Part shown: positions 16,218-26,800 of the stretch, piece after piece
Position numbering within the stretch: position 1 is the first letter of the stretch
Layout: each line of letters opens with the position of its first letter
Assembly (NCBI GenBank): GCA_024743195.1
Contig: JANSXE010000011.1
Location: forward strand, 1-54,334
Origin: Alphaproteobacteria bacterium
GTDB lineage: Bacteria; Pseudomonadota; Alphaproteobacteria; UBA8366; Aestuariispiraceae
DNA: 54,334 nt
Direction of reading: 5' to 3'
Notes under the pieces: generated by a model
Seen by the model: the letters and a program-made list of their open reading frames with translations, nothing else
What the model was told of the DNA's origin: nothing
Database searches by the model: none
Made by a program: the position numbers and the translations under genes

Positions 16218-18575
16218 ATGGCCGAAGCCGAGCCCGCCCGCATCCCCGCCTTCTGCACCCAGTGCCGGTCGCGCTGCGGCTGCGACGCCCTGGTCGCGGA
16301 CGGCGAGCTCGTCGGGATCGAGCCGCGGCCTGAGCATCCGAGCGGCGCCAAGCTCTGCCCCAAGGGCCGCGCCGCGCCGGAACTCGTCCATCACCCGGAC
16401 CGGCTGACCCGGCCGCTGCGCCGCACGGCGCCGAAGGGCGCCGCCGACCCCGGCTGGCGGCCGATCTCCTGGGACGAGGCGCTGGACGAGATCGCCGGCC
16501 GCCTGGGCGCGATCCGCGATGCGCACGGGGCGGAGCAGGTCGCCTTCTCCGTCACCACGCCCAGCGGAACCCACATGTCGGACGGGATCGCCTGGGTCGA
16601 GCGCTTCATCCGCGGCTTCGGCAGTCCGAACACGATCTACAGCACGGAGATCTGCAACTGGCACAAGGACGTCGCGAGCCGCTTCACCTACGGCTGGGAC
16701 ATCGGCACGCCAGACTTCGCGGAGAGCGACCTGATGCTGCTCTGGGGCTGGAACCCGGCGGCGACCTGGCTCGCCCGCTCGGTCGAGATCCAGAAGGCGC
16801 TGAAGCGCGGCGCCAAGCTGATCGTCGTCGATCCGCGCCCGACGCTTTACGCCCGGCACGCCGAATGTTGGCTGCGCGTCCGGCCGGGAACGGATCAGGC
16901 GCTGGCGCTGGGCCTCGCCCATCTGATGCTGGAGGGCGGCGGCTTCGACGCGGCTTTCGCCCGCCACTGGACCAATGGCCCTTTCCTGGTGCGCGACGAT
17001 ACGGGCCGCTTCCTGCGGCAGAGCGACCTTGAGGCCGGCGGGTCCGAGGCGATCCTGCTCGCGGCTCCGGCCGACGACGCGGGCGAACGCCTGCTGCGCT
17101 ACGACGCCGCGGCGGGGCGCTGGCTGGACCCGGCGGAGGACGCGGCGCTTTTCGCGCGTCAATCGGTTCGGACGGCGCAGGGAGCCGTCGCCTGCGCGAG
17201 CGCCCTGCAGCGCTTCGCCGACGCCGCGGCCGAGTGGCCGCCCGCCCGCGCCGCCGAGACGACCGGCGTACCAGAGGAAGCGATGCGCCAGGCCGCGGCG
17301 CTTCTGGCGGAGAGCCGACGGACCGCCTACTACGCCTGGAACGGAATCGGACAGAGCGTCACCGCCGCCCAGACCGACCGCGCGCTTTCCATCCTCTATG
17401 GATTGACGGGATGCTACGGCCGCGCGGGCGGCAATGTCCCGGGCGGGGCGGCGGCGTTCAACGACATCTCCGGCCAGGAGCTGCTGAGCGACGCCCAGCG
17501 CGCCAAGGCCCTGGGTCTGGCGGAGCGGCCGCTGGGCCCCGGCCGCTCCGGCTGGGTGACGGCGCGCGACGTCTATCGCGCGGTGTTGCAGGGCGATCCC
17601 TATCCGGTGCGGATGCTCGTCTCCTTCGGCGGCAACCTGCTGTCCGCCCAGCCGGACGGGGCGCAGGCGCTGGCGGCCTTCCAAGCGCTCGACTTTCACG
17701 TCCATGTGGATTTCTTCGAGAATGCGAGCGCCGCCCATGCGGACATCCTCTTGCCCGCCGCGACCTCCTGGGAGCGGGAGGGGCTGCGCGCCGGCTTCGA
17801 CAACAGCCTGGAGGGGCTGCGCCGGGTGCAGCTTCGCCCCGCTGTCGTTCCCCCGGTCGGCGAGGCGCGCAGCGACGTGGACATCGTGATGCAGCTTTCC
17901 GAGAAACTGGGAATGGATGCGCTGATGTTCGGCGGCGACAGTGACGCGGGCCATGACCATATGCTGGCCCCCGCCGGCCTGACCGTCGCCGCCTTGCGCG
18001 CGCGGCCGGAAGGCGTCGAGCTGCCGGGCGTAGTCCGGCGGGAGCCGTATCGCGACGCCGGCTTCCCGACGCCCACCCGGCGGCTGGAGATCTATTCGGA
18101 GGCGCTGCGGGAGGCGGATCAGCCGCCGCTGCCGCGGCTCGATCCCGGCGCGCTGGAGCCGGAGGCGCCGGACGCCGCCTTTCCGCTGCGGCTCGGCTGC
18201 GCCAAGAGCCTGATCTACTGCCACAGCCAACACCGCAACATCGCCGCGTTGCGCCGCCGGGCGCCGGACCCGATGCTGGAGATGGCGCCGGAGACCGCGG
18301 CGGCCTGCGATCTCTCGGACGGCGATTGGGCCCTGGTGGAGACGCGCGCCGGGCGCTTCGCCGCGCGCGTCAAGCTGGCGCCCGACTGCGCGCCGGACTC
18401 CGTCTTCGCGCAACATGGCTGGACGGTTCCGCTGGAGGGGATTGCGGGCGCGCCCGCCTTCGCCGCCAACATGAACGCCGCCGTCCCGACCGATCGGACG
18501 GACCCGATCAGCGGTTCCATCCCGATGCGCGCCGGCTGGTGCGCGCTGCGGCGGCTCACGCCCGGCGGCGGCTGA
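16218..18575 (+). CDS. Molybdopterin (bis-PGD) oxidoreductase
   Basis: 785 residues from ATG 16218, preceded by GAAGGAG. The N-terminal [4Fe-4S] site is C13, C16, C20 and C47 ([13 protein letters not shown]). The likely Mo/W ligand is C146 in [11 protein letters not shown], which places it among Cys-ligated bis-molybdopterin enzymes (formate dehydrogenase / thiosulfate-reductase-like) rather than Ser-ligated DMSO reductases. The C-terminal molydop-binding domain is present ([20 protein letters not shown]-like region). There is no Tat signal, so it is cytoplasmic. No electron-transfer subunit lies beside it. Substrate unknown. Its last 20 bp overlap the convergent meaB. Confidence 0.88.
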   Translation: MAEAEPARIPAFCTQCRSRCGCDALVADGELVGIEPRPEHPSGAKLCPKGRAAPELVHHPDRLTRPLRRTAPKGAADPGWRPISWDEALDEIAGRLGAIRDAHGAEQVAFSVTTPSGTHMSDGIAWVERFIRGFGSPNTIYSTEICNWHKDVASRFTYGWDIGTPDFAESDLMLLWGWNPAATWLARSVEIQKALKRGAKLIVVDPRPTLYARHAECWLRVRPGTDQALALGLAHLMLEGGGFDAAFARHWTNGPFLVRDDTGRFLRQSDLEAGGSEAILLAAPADDAGERLLRYDAAAGRWLDPAEDAALFARQSVRTAQGAVACASALQRFADAAAEWPPARAAETTGVPEEAMRQAAALLAESRRTAYYAWNGIGQSVTAAQTDRALSILYGLTGCYGRAGGNVPGGAAAFNDISGQELLSDAQRAKALGLAERPLGPGRSGWVTARDVYRAVLQGDPYPVRMLVSFGGNLLSAQPDGAQALAAFQALDFHVHVDFFENASAAHADILLPAATSWEREGLRAGFDNSLEGLRRVQLRPAVVPPVGEARSDVDIVMQLSEKLGMDALMFGGDSDAGHDHMLAPAGLTVAALRARPEGVELPGVVRREPYRDAGFPTPTRRLEIYSEALREADQPPLPRLDPGALEPEAPDAAFPLRLGCAKSLIYCHSQHRNIAALRRRAPDPMLEMAPETAAACDLSDGDWALVETRAGRFAARVKLAPDCAPDSVFAQHGWTVPLEGIAGAPAFAANMNAAVPTDRTDPISGSIPMRAGWCALRRLTPGGG

Positions 18576-19566
18576 GGAAGGCCTCCACCAGATCGCGGGC
18601 GGCGACGGTGGCGGGGCGGCGGCCGGCGGCGACCTCCGCCTCGACGTCGGGCAGGCGCTCGGCCAGGTCGGGATCGCGCTTCAGGGCCTGCAGCAGGCCG
18701 GCGGCCAGTTCCTCGCGCAGCCAGCTGCTGGCCTGCTCGGCCCGACGGCGCGCGAAGGGGCTGTCCGGATCGTCCGCGCCCATGGCGTCGCGGAAGCGCT
18801 CCATCGCCTCCCAGGCTTCCGGGATTCCCTTGCCGGTGGCGGCGGAGCAGGTCTGCACCGACGGCTTCCAACGCTGCGACGGCCCGCCGCCCAACAGGTT
18901 GAGGGCGCCGTGATACTCCGCCGCCGCCCGGCGCGCCTCACGCTCCAGCGCGCCGTCGGCCTTGTTGACGAGAAGCAGGTCGGCCATCTCGACGATGCCC
19001 TTCTTCAACCCCTGCAGCTCGTCGCCGCCGCCCGGCAGCAGCATCAGCACGAAGAGGTCGGTCATCTCCGCGACGGCCGTCTCGCTCTGCCCGACGCCGA
19101 CGGTCTCGACCAGGATCACGTCGAAGCCCGCCGCCTCGCACAGCAACAGGGATTCGCGGGTGCGCCGGGCCACGCCGCCCAGCGTCTCGCCCGCCGGCGA
19201 GGGTCGGATGAAGGCGGCGGGGTTTCGCGCCAGTTCCTCCATCCGTGTCTTGTCGCCGAGGATCGAGCCGCCGCTGCGTTTCGAGGAGGGATCGACCGCC
19301 AGCACGGCCAACCGATGGCCGAGCGCGGTCACATGCCCGCCGAAGGCCTCGATGAAGGTGGACTTGCCGACCCCCGGCACGCCGGAGAGCCCGACGCGCA
19401 AGGAGCGCCCGGTCTGCGGCATGATGCGGGCGAGCAGATCCTCCGCCACCGTGCGATGATCGTCGCGGCCGCTCTCGACCAAGGTGATCGCTTTGGCGAG
19501 CGCCCGGCGGTCGCCGGCGGTCAGGCGCGCGGCCAGATCTTCTGCGGACGGGATGCGGGGGGGCAC
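18556..19566 (-). CDS. meaB: MeaB/ArgK-type P-loop GTPase
   Basis: 336 residues. MeaB chaperones methylmalonyl-CoA mutase, gating adenosylcobalamin loading and protecting the enzyme from inactivation. The Walker A motif is GVPGVGKS at 62-69. [19 protein letters not shown] and [18 protein letters not shown] are the MeaB family signatures, and the base-specificity motif is NKAD. C-terminal dimerisation helices are present. The mutase itself is not in this window. Its end overlaps the end of the molybdopterin enzyme by 20 bp (convergent). Confidence 0.93.
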   Translation of the reverse strand: MPPRIPSAEDLAARLTAGDRRALAKAITLVESGRDDHRTVAEDLLARIMPQTGRSLRVGLSGVPGVGKSTFIEAFGGHVTALGHRLAVLAVDPSSKRSGGSILGDKTRMEELARNPAAFIRPSPAGETLGGVARRTRESLLLCEAAGFDVILVETVGVGQSETAVAEMTDLFVLMLLPGGGDELQGLKKGIVEMADLLLVNKADGALEREARRAAAEYHGALNLLGGGPSQRWKPSVQTCSAATGKGIPEAWEAMERFRDAMGADDPDSPFARRRAEQASSWLREELAAGLLQALKRDPDLAERLPDVEAEVAAGRRPATVAARDLVEAFLSRRRA

Positions 19567-19609
19567 GGGGAAACGGCGCTCCTCGACGGCGGGAGAAACG
19601 GACGGGAAG

Positions 19610-20044
19610 TCAGCGCTTGTCGACGCCCAGCATGCGCTCGGCCAAGGCGCGCAGCCGGGCGCGATCCTCGGGCGCGAGGTCGTCGAGCGCCGACTGTTTG
19701 AGCTTATGCACCGTCAGCGCGCTGCGGATCAACTGCCGGCGTTCGGCCTCGCGATCCGGGTCGGCCGGTCGGCCGGCGTCGGCGGCGCCCGCGCCCGTCA
19801 TTTCGAGATGGGCGGCGTCTATGGCGGCGCGGATCGCGGCGGCGTCCGAGTCCGCAGGCGTGGCCGTCGCCGGTCGCGCCGGGGCTTGGGGCGGGGCCTG
19901 GGGCGGGGCCTGGGACTGGGGCGGGGCCGGCGCACCCTTCGGCGCGATGCGCCCGGCCGGCCGCTTCGGCGCGTCGCGCGCGGCCGCAAGCCGGTCGCGG
20001 GCCGACTTCTCCAGGAACAGCAGCTTGAAGAGTTTTCCGATCAT
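19610..20044 (-). CDS. Small Pro/Ala-rich protein of unknown function
   Basis: 144 residues. A short N-terminal part ([19 protein letters not shown]) could be an amphipathic membrane-binding helix. A low-complexity linker at about 33-65 with PPQAPPQAP repeats follows, then a helical C-terminal part ([34 protein letters not shown]). I do not recognise a family. It lies between meaB and the acetyltransferase on the same strand. No strong ribosome-binding site precedes the ATG, but the open frame and codon pattern look genuine. Confidence 0.6.
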   Translation of the reverse strand: MIGKLFKLLFLEKSARDRLAAARDAPKRPAGRIAPKGAPAPPQSQAPPQAPPQAPARPATATPADSDAAAIRAAIDAAHLEMTGAGAADAGRPADPDREAERRQLIRSALTVHKLKQSALDDLAPEDRARLRALAERMLGVDKR

Positions 20045-20099
20045 CGCGCCGGAGCTTAGCCGGATTCTCTCCGCATTCCCATCGCGCAGCGCGGGACCC

Positions 20100-20660
20100 T
20101 CACGGCGCGTCCAGCAGCTTGGCCATCAGGATCTCGTCCGTCGGCCCGTGCGTCGGAAGCTCGACGGACCGCCGCTTCACCCCCTCGACCGCATAGCCGA
20201 GCCGGTCGTAGAGGGCGCGGGCGCGCTCGTTCGGCGCAAAGACGGTCAGTTCGAGACGGCGCAACCCCCGCGCCCTGGCGTGCGCCTCCACCGCCTGCAT
20301 CAGCGCGCGCGCCAGGCCGCGGCCCCAATGGGCGCGCAGGACGCCGACCCCGACCGACGCGGTCGCGCGCGTGCGCGTCAACGGGCCGGGGATCAGCGTC
20401 CCCTCCGCCACGGGATCGCCCGCGGCGCCGTCGGTCGGCGCGCCGCTCCAGGCGTTGAGCAGCAGCGCGTCGGGAGCCGCCTCGAAGGAGCGGATGATCC
20501 GGGCCATCTCGGCGTCGTCGCGCGCGCGCTCGTCCGGGCCGCGCAGGAAGAACTCCGTCTCCCCCAGAAGCCGCCGTCCGAAGACGCGCAGGGCCGGCGC
20601 GTCCGCAACGTCCGCCAGACGGATCGCATAGCCGGCGGGAATGTTCGGGGCGCCGCTCAT
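20100..20660 (-). CDS. GNAT-family N-acetyltransferase
   Basis: 186 residues from ATG 20660, which has GGGGAGGACGG upstream and overlaps the stop of the Lrp-type gene by 4 bp. Acetyl-CoA binding motif A is visible as VGVGVLRAHWGRGLARALM, with ELTVFAPNERARALYDRLGY (motif B region) and a C-terminal VELPTHGPTDEILMAKLL. The sequence is like RimJ/RimL or phosphinothricin-type GNATs. The substrate cannot be named. Coupling to a leucine-responsive-type regulator suggests an amino acid or small amine. Confidence 0.85.
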   Translation of the reverse strand: MSGAPNIPAGYAIRLADVADAPALRVFGRRLLGETEFFLRGPDERARDDAEMARIIRSFEAAPDALLLNAWSGAPTDGAAGDPVAEGTLIPGPLTRTRATASVGVGVLRAHWGRGLARALMQAVEAHARARGLRRLELTVFAPNERARALYDRLGYAVEGVKRRSVELPTHGPTDEILMAKLLDAP

Positions 20661-21100
20661 CCGCCGTCCTCCCCCTCCTCGAACTGGGTCGACAGGACGA
20701 CCGTCACCCGGGTCGGGGCGATCAGGCGAAACCGCTCGACCAGCCGGTCGAGCGCCGCAAGGTCGGCGACCGCCGCCTTGAGCAGCAGCGACTCCGCCCC
20801 GGCGATGCGATGGCACTCCAGAATCTCCGGCGCCTGCTCGGCGGCGGCTATGGCCGCGCGGCCGCGCTCCGCCGGGCAGGTCAGGCTCAGATAGGCGGTC
20901 ACCGGGCGGCCGGCCGCGGCCCGATCGATCCGCGCCCCGAAGCCCCGGATCGCGCCGGAGGCGGTGAGACGGCGCACCCGCTCCGCCGCGGCCGGCGTCG
21001 ACAACCCCACCGCCCGACCCAGCGCACGGTAGCTCAAGCGGCCGTCCCGTTCGAGCGCGGCCAGGATGGATGCATCCTTTTCGTCGCAAAATGATTTCAT
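20657..21100 (-). CDS. Lrp/AsnC-family transcriptional regulator
   Basis: 147 residues from ATG 21100. The winged HTH at about 8-58 is typical (DASILAALERDGRLSYRALG, VGLSTPAAAERVRRL). The C-terminal RAM ligand-binding domain follows (VTAYLSLTCPAERG, ILECHRIAGAESLLLKAAV). The final aspartate-poor tail ends TQFEEGEDGG. It is the first gene of an operon with the GNAT enzyme. Its start codon lies inside the left arm of a perfect 13-bp palindrome (21094-21137), so autoregulation is likely. An upstream TTG at 21115 is in frame but less likely as start. Confidence 0.9.
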   Translation of the reverse strand: MKSFCDEKDASILAALERDGRLSYRALGRAVGLSTPAAAERVRRLTASGAIRGFGARIDRAAAGRPVTAYLSLTCPAERGRAAIAAAEQAPEILECHRIAGAESLLLKAAVADLAALDRLVERFRLIAPTRVTVVLSTQFEEGEDGG

Positions 21101-21137
21101 GTGTAAAGTGTACAAGATTTTTCATTACACATGAAAT
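21094..21137. promoter_or_regulatory. 13-bp perfect inverted repeat over the Lrp-type gene start (operator)
   Basis: ATTTCATGTGTAA (21094-21106) is the exact reverse complement of 21125-21137, with an 18-bp AT-rich spacer between. The left arm contains the start codon of the Lrp-type gene. Lrp proteins bind AT-rich imperfect palindromes and commonly repress themselves, so this is the likely operator. Confidence 0.7.
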
Positions 21138-21322
21138 TCTGAATGTCGCGGCCGGGTCGAGGGCGGGCGGCGTCGCCGGACCGGCGCGCAGCCGGGAATT
21201 TCTGCGTGGCCAATTCCCTCCCCGGCGGCGTATCTTACTATCAAGAAACACTGGCGGGCGGGGAGCCAACCGGCGGCGCAGGGACGGCGTCGCATGGGGG
21301 TCCCGTTTCTGTGAGGCGTCCC

Positions 21323-22444
21323 ATGACCGACGATGAGGGTAGGTCCGGAACGGGCGGGTTGCCCGACACGTTCCAACAGCGCGGCATTGCCGCGCCCTTC
21401 ACGACGCGCGTCCTCAGCTTCGCGCGCTACAGGCGCTCGCACGGGGCGGCGGACGTCCTGGTCCCCGGCCTCGGCGGCGGCAGCGAGATCTACGTGATCC
21501 CGTTCAAGACGCTGCCCGGCGTCTTCTCCATGACGGTCTTCGACCGCGCCCTGCACGAGCAGCTGGGCCGCCTGCACAGCGTGACGCCGCTGACCATGCG
21601 GCACACCGCGCTGAAGGTGGCGGAGAGCGGTCTCGCCGGGCCGCAGCAGATGCGCCGCGCGCGCGCCTGGCGCGCCCGCAAGGAAGTGCTGCGGCACAAG
21701 ACGCTGTTCGCACTGATCCAGTCTGCGGTCATTCAGCTCGGCGGCGAGGACGCGTCCGCCTATGTGATGGACGAGCGCACCCTGATGACCGCCGAAGGGC
21801 TGACCGCCGCGCGGCGCGCGTTGAAAGGCTTCGCCGAGCGCGCCGGCGTGAATGCGGGCGAGATCATCGCGCGGCTTGAGATCTGGGGCGATCTGACGGT
21901 CCTGATCGGTCCGCCGGAAGGGGGCGAGCACGCCGGCCCCCTGATCAACCTCTTGGACGAGGTCGAGGCCATGGCGGACGATCTGTCGGGCTGGCTCGGG
22001 CCCGAGCCGCCGGACACCGCCGAGATGGCGCAGCGCACCGCCGCAGCCGGCCGCGCGATGGCGAACGAGGCGCGCGCCGTCGCGGCCCGCCTGACCGGCA
22101 TGGCGCGCGCCATGGCGGACCCGCTGCAGGATTGGGAGAAGTCCCGGGTGCAGATCGGCCGGCGGGTGGAACGGATCGCCAACCTGACAGACGGCTGGCG
22201 ACGGATCGTCGACAACTGGACCGCCGCCCAGCGCGCCGACCGGCATGAGCAGCGCGACGTGCTGGAGACCTTCGCCCAGCACGTCCCGATCCTGCCCGTT
22301 GAAGCGGTCGGCGCGGACGCCTTCTGGATCGAACTGCGGGAGCGGCAGAGCCGCTGGGTGCGCAGCAGCCGGCAGCGTCTCGATTCGGATCTGGACGACG
22401 ACACCCGCGACAGGCTGAACCAGTTCCGCAAGGAGGCCGCATGA
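21323..22444 (+). CDS. Unrecognised helical protein, first gene of a coupled pair
   Basis: 373 residues from ATG 21323; I chose it because the longer open frame runs into the divergent promoter region. I do not recognise a domain. The first about 120 residues look globular (ADVLVPGLGGGSEIYVIPFK, LPGVFSMTVFDRALHEQL). The rest is highly charged and helical, with candidate coiled coils at about 225-300 (EMAQRTAAAGRAMANEARAV, SRVQIGRRVERIANL). There is no signal peptide or membrane segment, so it should be cytosolic. The last codons overlap the next gene by 4 bp (ATGA). Together they face a giant coiled-coil protein gene. Confidence 0.8.
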   Translation: MTDDEGRSGTGGLPDTFQQRGIAAPFTTRVLSFARYRRSHGAADVLVPGLGGGSEIYVIPFKTLPGVFSMTVFDRALHEQLGRLHSVTPLTMRHTALKVAESGLAGPQQMRRARAWRARKEVLRHKTLFALIQSAVIQLGGEDASAYVMDERTLMTAEGLTAARRALKGFAERAGVNAGEIIARLEIWGDLTVLIGPPEGGEHAGPLINLLDEVEAMADDLSGWLGPEPPDTAEMAQRTAAAGRAMANEARAVAARLTGMARAMADPLQDWEKSRVQIGRRVERIANLTDGWRRIVDNWTAAQRADRHEQRDVLETFAQHVPILPVEAVGADAFWIELRERQSRWVRSSRQRLDSDLDDDTRDRLNQFRKEAA

Positions 22445-23844
22445 CGGTCCAATCCGCGGAGGAGCTGGAGCGGTTCGTGCGCACGTTGCCGGACGCCGCG
22501 CTCAAGCGGTTGGCGGCGATGATCGAATTGGATCGCGGCGAGAACAAGTTCGGCCTGCCGCACGGCGCCATCATGCAGATCCTGCGCCCCAGGCTCGCGG
22601 AAATCCGCGCGCCGCGCATCTACACGCCGCAGCGCATGCTGTGCGTGCCCTTCGAGGACATGCTGGTCGGCAAGGACCCGGGCTACAAGGAGACGGGCAA
22701 GATTCTGCGCTCCTCGATCATGCCGATGTGGGGGCTGCTGACGGAGGATCTGATCTCGCACCGCTGGCCGGTCCTCGCGGACGAGTTCGCCGCCGCCCAG
22801 AAGGCGGACGAGGCGGTGCGGGTGGAGGCGACGGCGGCGGCCATCTGGCGCGAGTCCGCGGTCGCGCTCACCGAGTGGCTCGGCGAACAGGAGTCCGACG
22901 TCGAACTGCTGCGCAAGGCGTCCAAGCGCCTGTCGGGGCCGCGCGCGCTGGAAGACCTGAAGGAGATGGCCTACACGCTCGACGTCGCCGAGATCGTGGA
23001 GAGCGCTAAGACCCAACTGCCGCGCAAGCCGATCCTGAGCCTCGATCAGGAGCAGGTGAACATCCTGAAGCGCCATTACGATCAGGTGACGCGAGAGCGG
23101 CCGGGGCGCGAGCTCTATTTCCTGATGGCGATGATCGGGCGCCTGCTGCAGCCCTTCCCGATCCTCAAGCTGGTGCGCGCCGTGACGCCCAAGCTGGACG
23201 ACGTGGTCGCCAGCAAGCCGGATCTGGCGACCGCCGGCAACATGGTGATCCGCGCGCTGGAGGAGGACGCCCAGCGGGTCGCCGCGCTCGCCGGCGAGGA
23301 CGACGCGACGGAAGAGGAGATGATGAGCCGGGTCCGTCGCTTCGCGGCCGCCTTCAAGGGCATCACCTCCGACATCGGGGTCCGCCGCGACGGCGAATGG
23401 GGACGGCGCATGTATCAATGCCGCAACATGGTCTCGGACGCCGTGGAGCGCATGATCCTGTCCGACGCGCCGCGCGTCGTGCTCTCGGTCCTGCCGAAGA
23501 GCGGCACCCACGCGGTCGCCGACTTCCGCGAATTGCCGAACGACGACCTCTTCGAACGCTCGGAACGGCGCGCCCGCGCGCTGGGCGAGACCATGGCGCT
23601 CGCCGAAGAGATCGGCCTGCAGTCGGCCTGCGCCAGCACCATCAGCGCGCTGCGCAAGGATCTGGACAATTACGCTGCGCGCATCATCGGCCGGCTTCCG
23701 AAGGCCGAGGAACACGAGCTCGACAACGCCCGCGCCCATCTGGCGACCGCGGTGCGGCTGCTGGAGCTGATCAGCAATTCCGACGACGCCGACCTGCTCC
23801 GCCGGCGCGGCAACGCCGCGCTCGACCGCAAGACGGTCAACTGA
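22441..23844 (+). CDS. Unrecognised all-helical protein, second gene of a coupled pair
   Basis: 467 residues starting in the ATGA overlap with the previous gene. No domain recognised. It is rich in Lys, Glu, Arg and Leu and looks helical throughout. Landmarks are HGAIMQILRPRLAEIRAPRI and YTPQRMLCVPFEDMLVGKDP near the N-terminus, and MYQCRNMVSDAVERMILSDA and LPKAEEHELDNARAHLATAV near the C-terminus. There are no membrane segments. Tight coupling to the upstream gene suggests a two-protein complex. It ends 9 bp from the end of the convergent coiled-coil gene. Confidence 0.82.
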   Translation: MTVQSAEELERFVRTLPDAALKRLAAMIELDRGENKFGLPHGAIMQILRPRLAEIRAPRIYTPQRMLCVPFEDMLVGKDPGYKETGKILRSSIMPMWGLLTEDLISHRWPVLADEFAAAQKADEAVRVEATAAAIWRESAVALTEWLGEQESDVELLRKASKRLSGPRALEDLKEMAYTLDVAEIVESAKTQLPRKPILSLDQEQVNILKRHYDQVTRERPGRELYFLMAMIGRLLQPFPILKLVRAVTPKLDDVVASKPDLATAGNMVIRALEEDAQRVAALAGEDDATEEEMMSRVRRFAAAFKGITSDIGVRRDGEWGRRMYQCRNMVSDAVERMILSDAPRVVLSVLPKSGTHAVADFRELPNDDLFERSERRARALGETMALAEEIGLQSACASTISALRKDLDNYAARIIGRLPKAEEHELDNARAHLATAVRLLELISNSDDADLLRRRGNAALDRKTVN

Positions 23845-23853
23845 CGGGGTCGC

Positions 23854-26800
23854 TCACTCCTCCCGGCCGAGCGCGCGATTCAGGAGGATGTAGAGCTTGC
23901 CGACGTCCGCCGTGGTGAAGGCCGCGTGCAGCATATGCTCCGGATCGGCGTCTTCCGATTCCGCCAGCAGCCGTTCGAATTGCTCGACGTAGCGGCTGGT
24001 GTATTTGCGCGCCTCCGGATCCTCCTTCACCTTCTCGGCGATGCGGCGGACCGCGGTCCCCTGGCGCTGGCGCAGCAGCGTGCGCGTGAAGACGCCCCGG
24101 TCGCCCTTCACGTAGCGCTTCCAGTCCGCCTCCGACGCCTCGCCCTGCAGCATCCGCGTCAGGTCGATGGAGATGGAGTTCAGGTCCTCCACGATGAAGC
24201 GCGCCGTCTTCAGGAACAGGTTGCGCCGCGCTTCGAGCTCCCGTTCGGAAAGGGCCTTGGCCTGTTCGGCGGCGGCGCGCGCCGCCTCCGTCAGCCGCTC
24301 GGCCTGCGCCTCGAAGTCCTCTCCGGCGGTCTCCGCCGTCTTGCGCGCCGCCTCGGCGGCGTCGGTCAGGCGCGTCGCCCGCCCTTCGATCCCCTCCGAG
24401 AGGGAGGCCAGCGCGCCGTCCGCCAATCCGGCCGCCCGCTCCAGCGTCGCGATCCGCTCCTCCAGGGTCTTGCCGACGGTGGCGAGCTGCTGGTTGGCGA
24501 GATCGCCCGCCGCGGCCGCGTCGCCCGCCTGCTTGCGCAGCATCTCGATCAGCGCCTCGATGCGCTCGCCCGCCTTGCCGGTCTGGCCTTCGATCTCGCC
24601 GATCTGGGCGGCGAAGGCGTCGGAGATCAGGCGCATCGCCGTCTCCGACTCCTCGGCCGCCGCGGCGAGCGCCGTCGCCTGGGTCTTGAGCTGATCTCGG
24701 TTGTCCGCGATCTGCATGCCGGCCTGGACCGAGGCGGTGGTCACCTTCTCGCTCTGCGCGGCGAACTTCTCGCCGACCTGGTCGATCAGGCTCAGCGCCG
24801 TCTCCAGCGCGCTCTGCAGCGCGCCCTGCTCGTTGCGGAAGGCGCCGCCGGCCTTGGCCAGGCGCTCGGCCACCTTGTCCGCCGCGCCGCGCAGATCCTC
24901 CACCCGGCGCATCAGGGTCTCGTCCAGGCTGCGCCCGCCCTCGGCGGCGGCGCCTGCGGCCTCGGTCAGGCTTTGGCTCTGGCGGGCGACGGCGGCGTCG
25001 ATCGCCTCCGCCTGACGGGCCAGGTCGCCCGCCAGTCGGCCCACCGCGTCGGCTTCGGTCTTGAGCTGATCCCGGATGCGGGCGACCTGGGCGTCGGCGC
25101 CCTCGCTCGCCTCGCGCAGGGCGCCGGCGCCGCTCTCCATGGCCTGGCGCACCGCGTCGACGCTGGCGGCCGCGCGCTCGGCGGCGCCGCGCAGCGCCTC
25201 CCCGTCGCGGGTCAGCGCTTCGCCGACGCTGCGGGCGCGCTCCGCGCTCCACTCCGCCGCCGAGCGCAGCGCTTCGGCGTGGGTGCGCAGGCCTTGCGCG
25301 GCCTCTTCGCCGCGCGCCAGGCTGGCGTCGAGCGCGCCCTCAACCCGGCCGGCCCCGGCGCCCAGCGCGGCTTCGATCTGCGCGATCCGCTCCGCGATCT
25401 GTCGGTCCATCAGGTTGGCCTGGGCCGAGGCCGCCTCCGCCGCCTGCATCAGAGCCTCGGTCTGACGGGCCAGCGCGGCGCGCAGCCCGTCCGCCCGCTT
25501 GGCCGAGGCGGCGCCGGCGTCGCTCAGGCTGTCGGCCTGCGCGCTCAGCGCCTCCGCCGCCTTTGCGATCTCCGCCCCGGCGGTCTCGGCCGCCTTGCCC
25601 AGCGCTTCGCGGTTGTCTCCGGACGCCGCCTCAAGCGCCTCCGTCTGACGGCCCATCCGTTCGGCGAGCGCGGTCAGATCCTCGGTCTGGCGGGCCACGG
25701 CCCCGCGCACCACGGAGGCCTGCGTGGCGGCCCGTTCGGAGGCGGCGTCGAGCTCCTGGGTCTGCCGCGCGAGCTGGTCGAGGATCTCCTGCACCTCCGC
25801 GGTGGCGCGCGACAGGGTCTCGTCCAGCGCCTGCCCGTGGGCGTCGAGCGCGTCGGTCAGGCGCCCGGCGTGCCGCTCCGTCTGATCCTCCAGCGTCTCG
25901 CCCAGCATGCCGGCCCGGCGGTCGGCCTCTCCCAGCGCCTCGGAAAGCCGGGCGGCGAACGCGTCGAGGGTCTGCTCGACCGAGCCGTTGAGCTGCTTGG
26001 TGCGGTCGCTCAGCAGCTCCGTCATCCGCTCGATGCGCGCGCCGCTGTCCGCCAGATGCCGGTCCAGCGCCGTCTCGCGCTCCGAATAGGCGGCCTCCAG
26101 CGCGTCGGTCAGCCGGCGCGTCTCGACGCGCAGGCGCTCGCCGATGGCCTGGCCGCGCCGGTCGGCGGCTTCCGCCGCCTCGCTGACGCCCTCGGCGCCG
26201 CGCTTCAGGGTCTCCGCGATGCGCTCCGCCTTGCCGGCGCTGGCGGCGCTCGCCGCGTCCAGGGCCTCGCTATGGGTGCGGAAGAGCGCGCCCAGCGCGT
26301 CCGCCTGATCCGCGGCCTTGGCGGAGGCCTGGACCAGATCCTCTGCCTGCGCGTGGAGCGCCGATTCGACCTCCTGGGCGCGGGACAGGGTCCGCTCGCC
26401 GGCGTCGTCGAGCAGCCGCGCGGTCTCCTCGGCGCTCTCCTCGACCCGGCGCTGACAGCGCTCCAGCCGCTCCGCCATCGCCTCCAGCCGCTGAACCTGA
26501 TGGCCCAGCTCCTCGCGCAGGTCCTTGGCGCGTGCGCCGGTCGCGTCGCCGGCGCCTTCCAGCGCCTCGATCTGGGCGCGCAGGCTCTCGGCCAGATCGG
26601 TGAGATTGGCGGCGGCGATCTCGCCCGCCTGGGTTAGCGCGTCTGTCTGGCGCTGCAGCGAGTCCGCAACCGACGCGATCCGCCCCTCCTGCTGGTCGGC
26701 CGGGTAGGCGAGCTGCGCGAGTTGCCGCCGCAGCACCTCGGTATGCAGGCGCACGTCCTCCTCGCGCCGGATGTAGAGCGCGATCAGCCAGACCAGCGCG

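Noticed and set aside
18556-18575. Frameshift or misannotated end where the Mo enzyme and meaB overlap
   Set aside because: Both proteins keep normal C-termini; a 20-bp convergent overlap is unremarkable in this compact genome.
23926-26637. 903-codon plus-strand open frame opposite the giant coiled-coil gene
   Set aside because: It mirrors the Ala/Glu/Gln-rich repeats of the minus-strand protein and has no motifs of its own.
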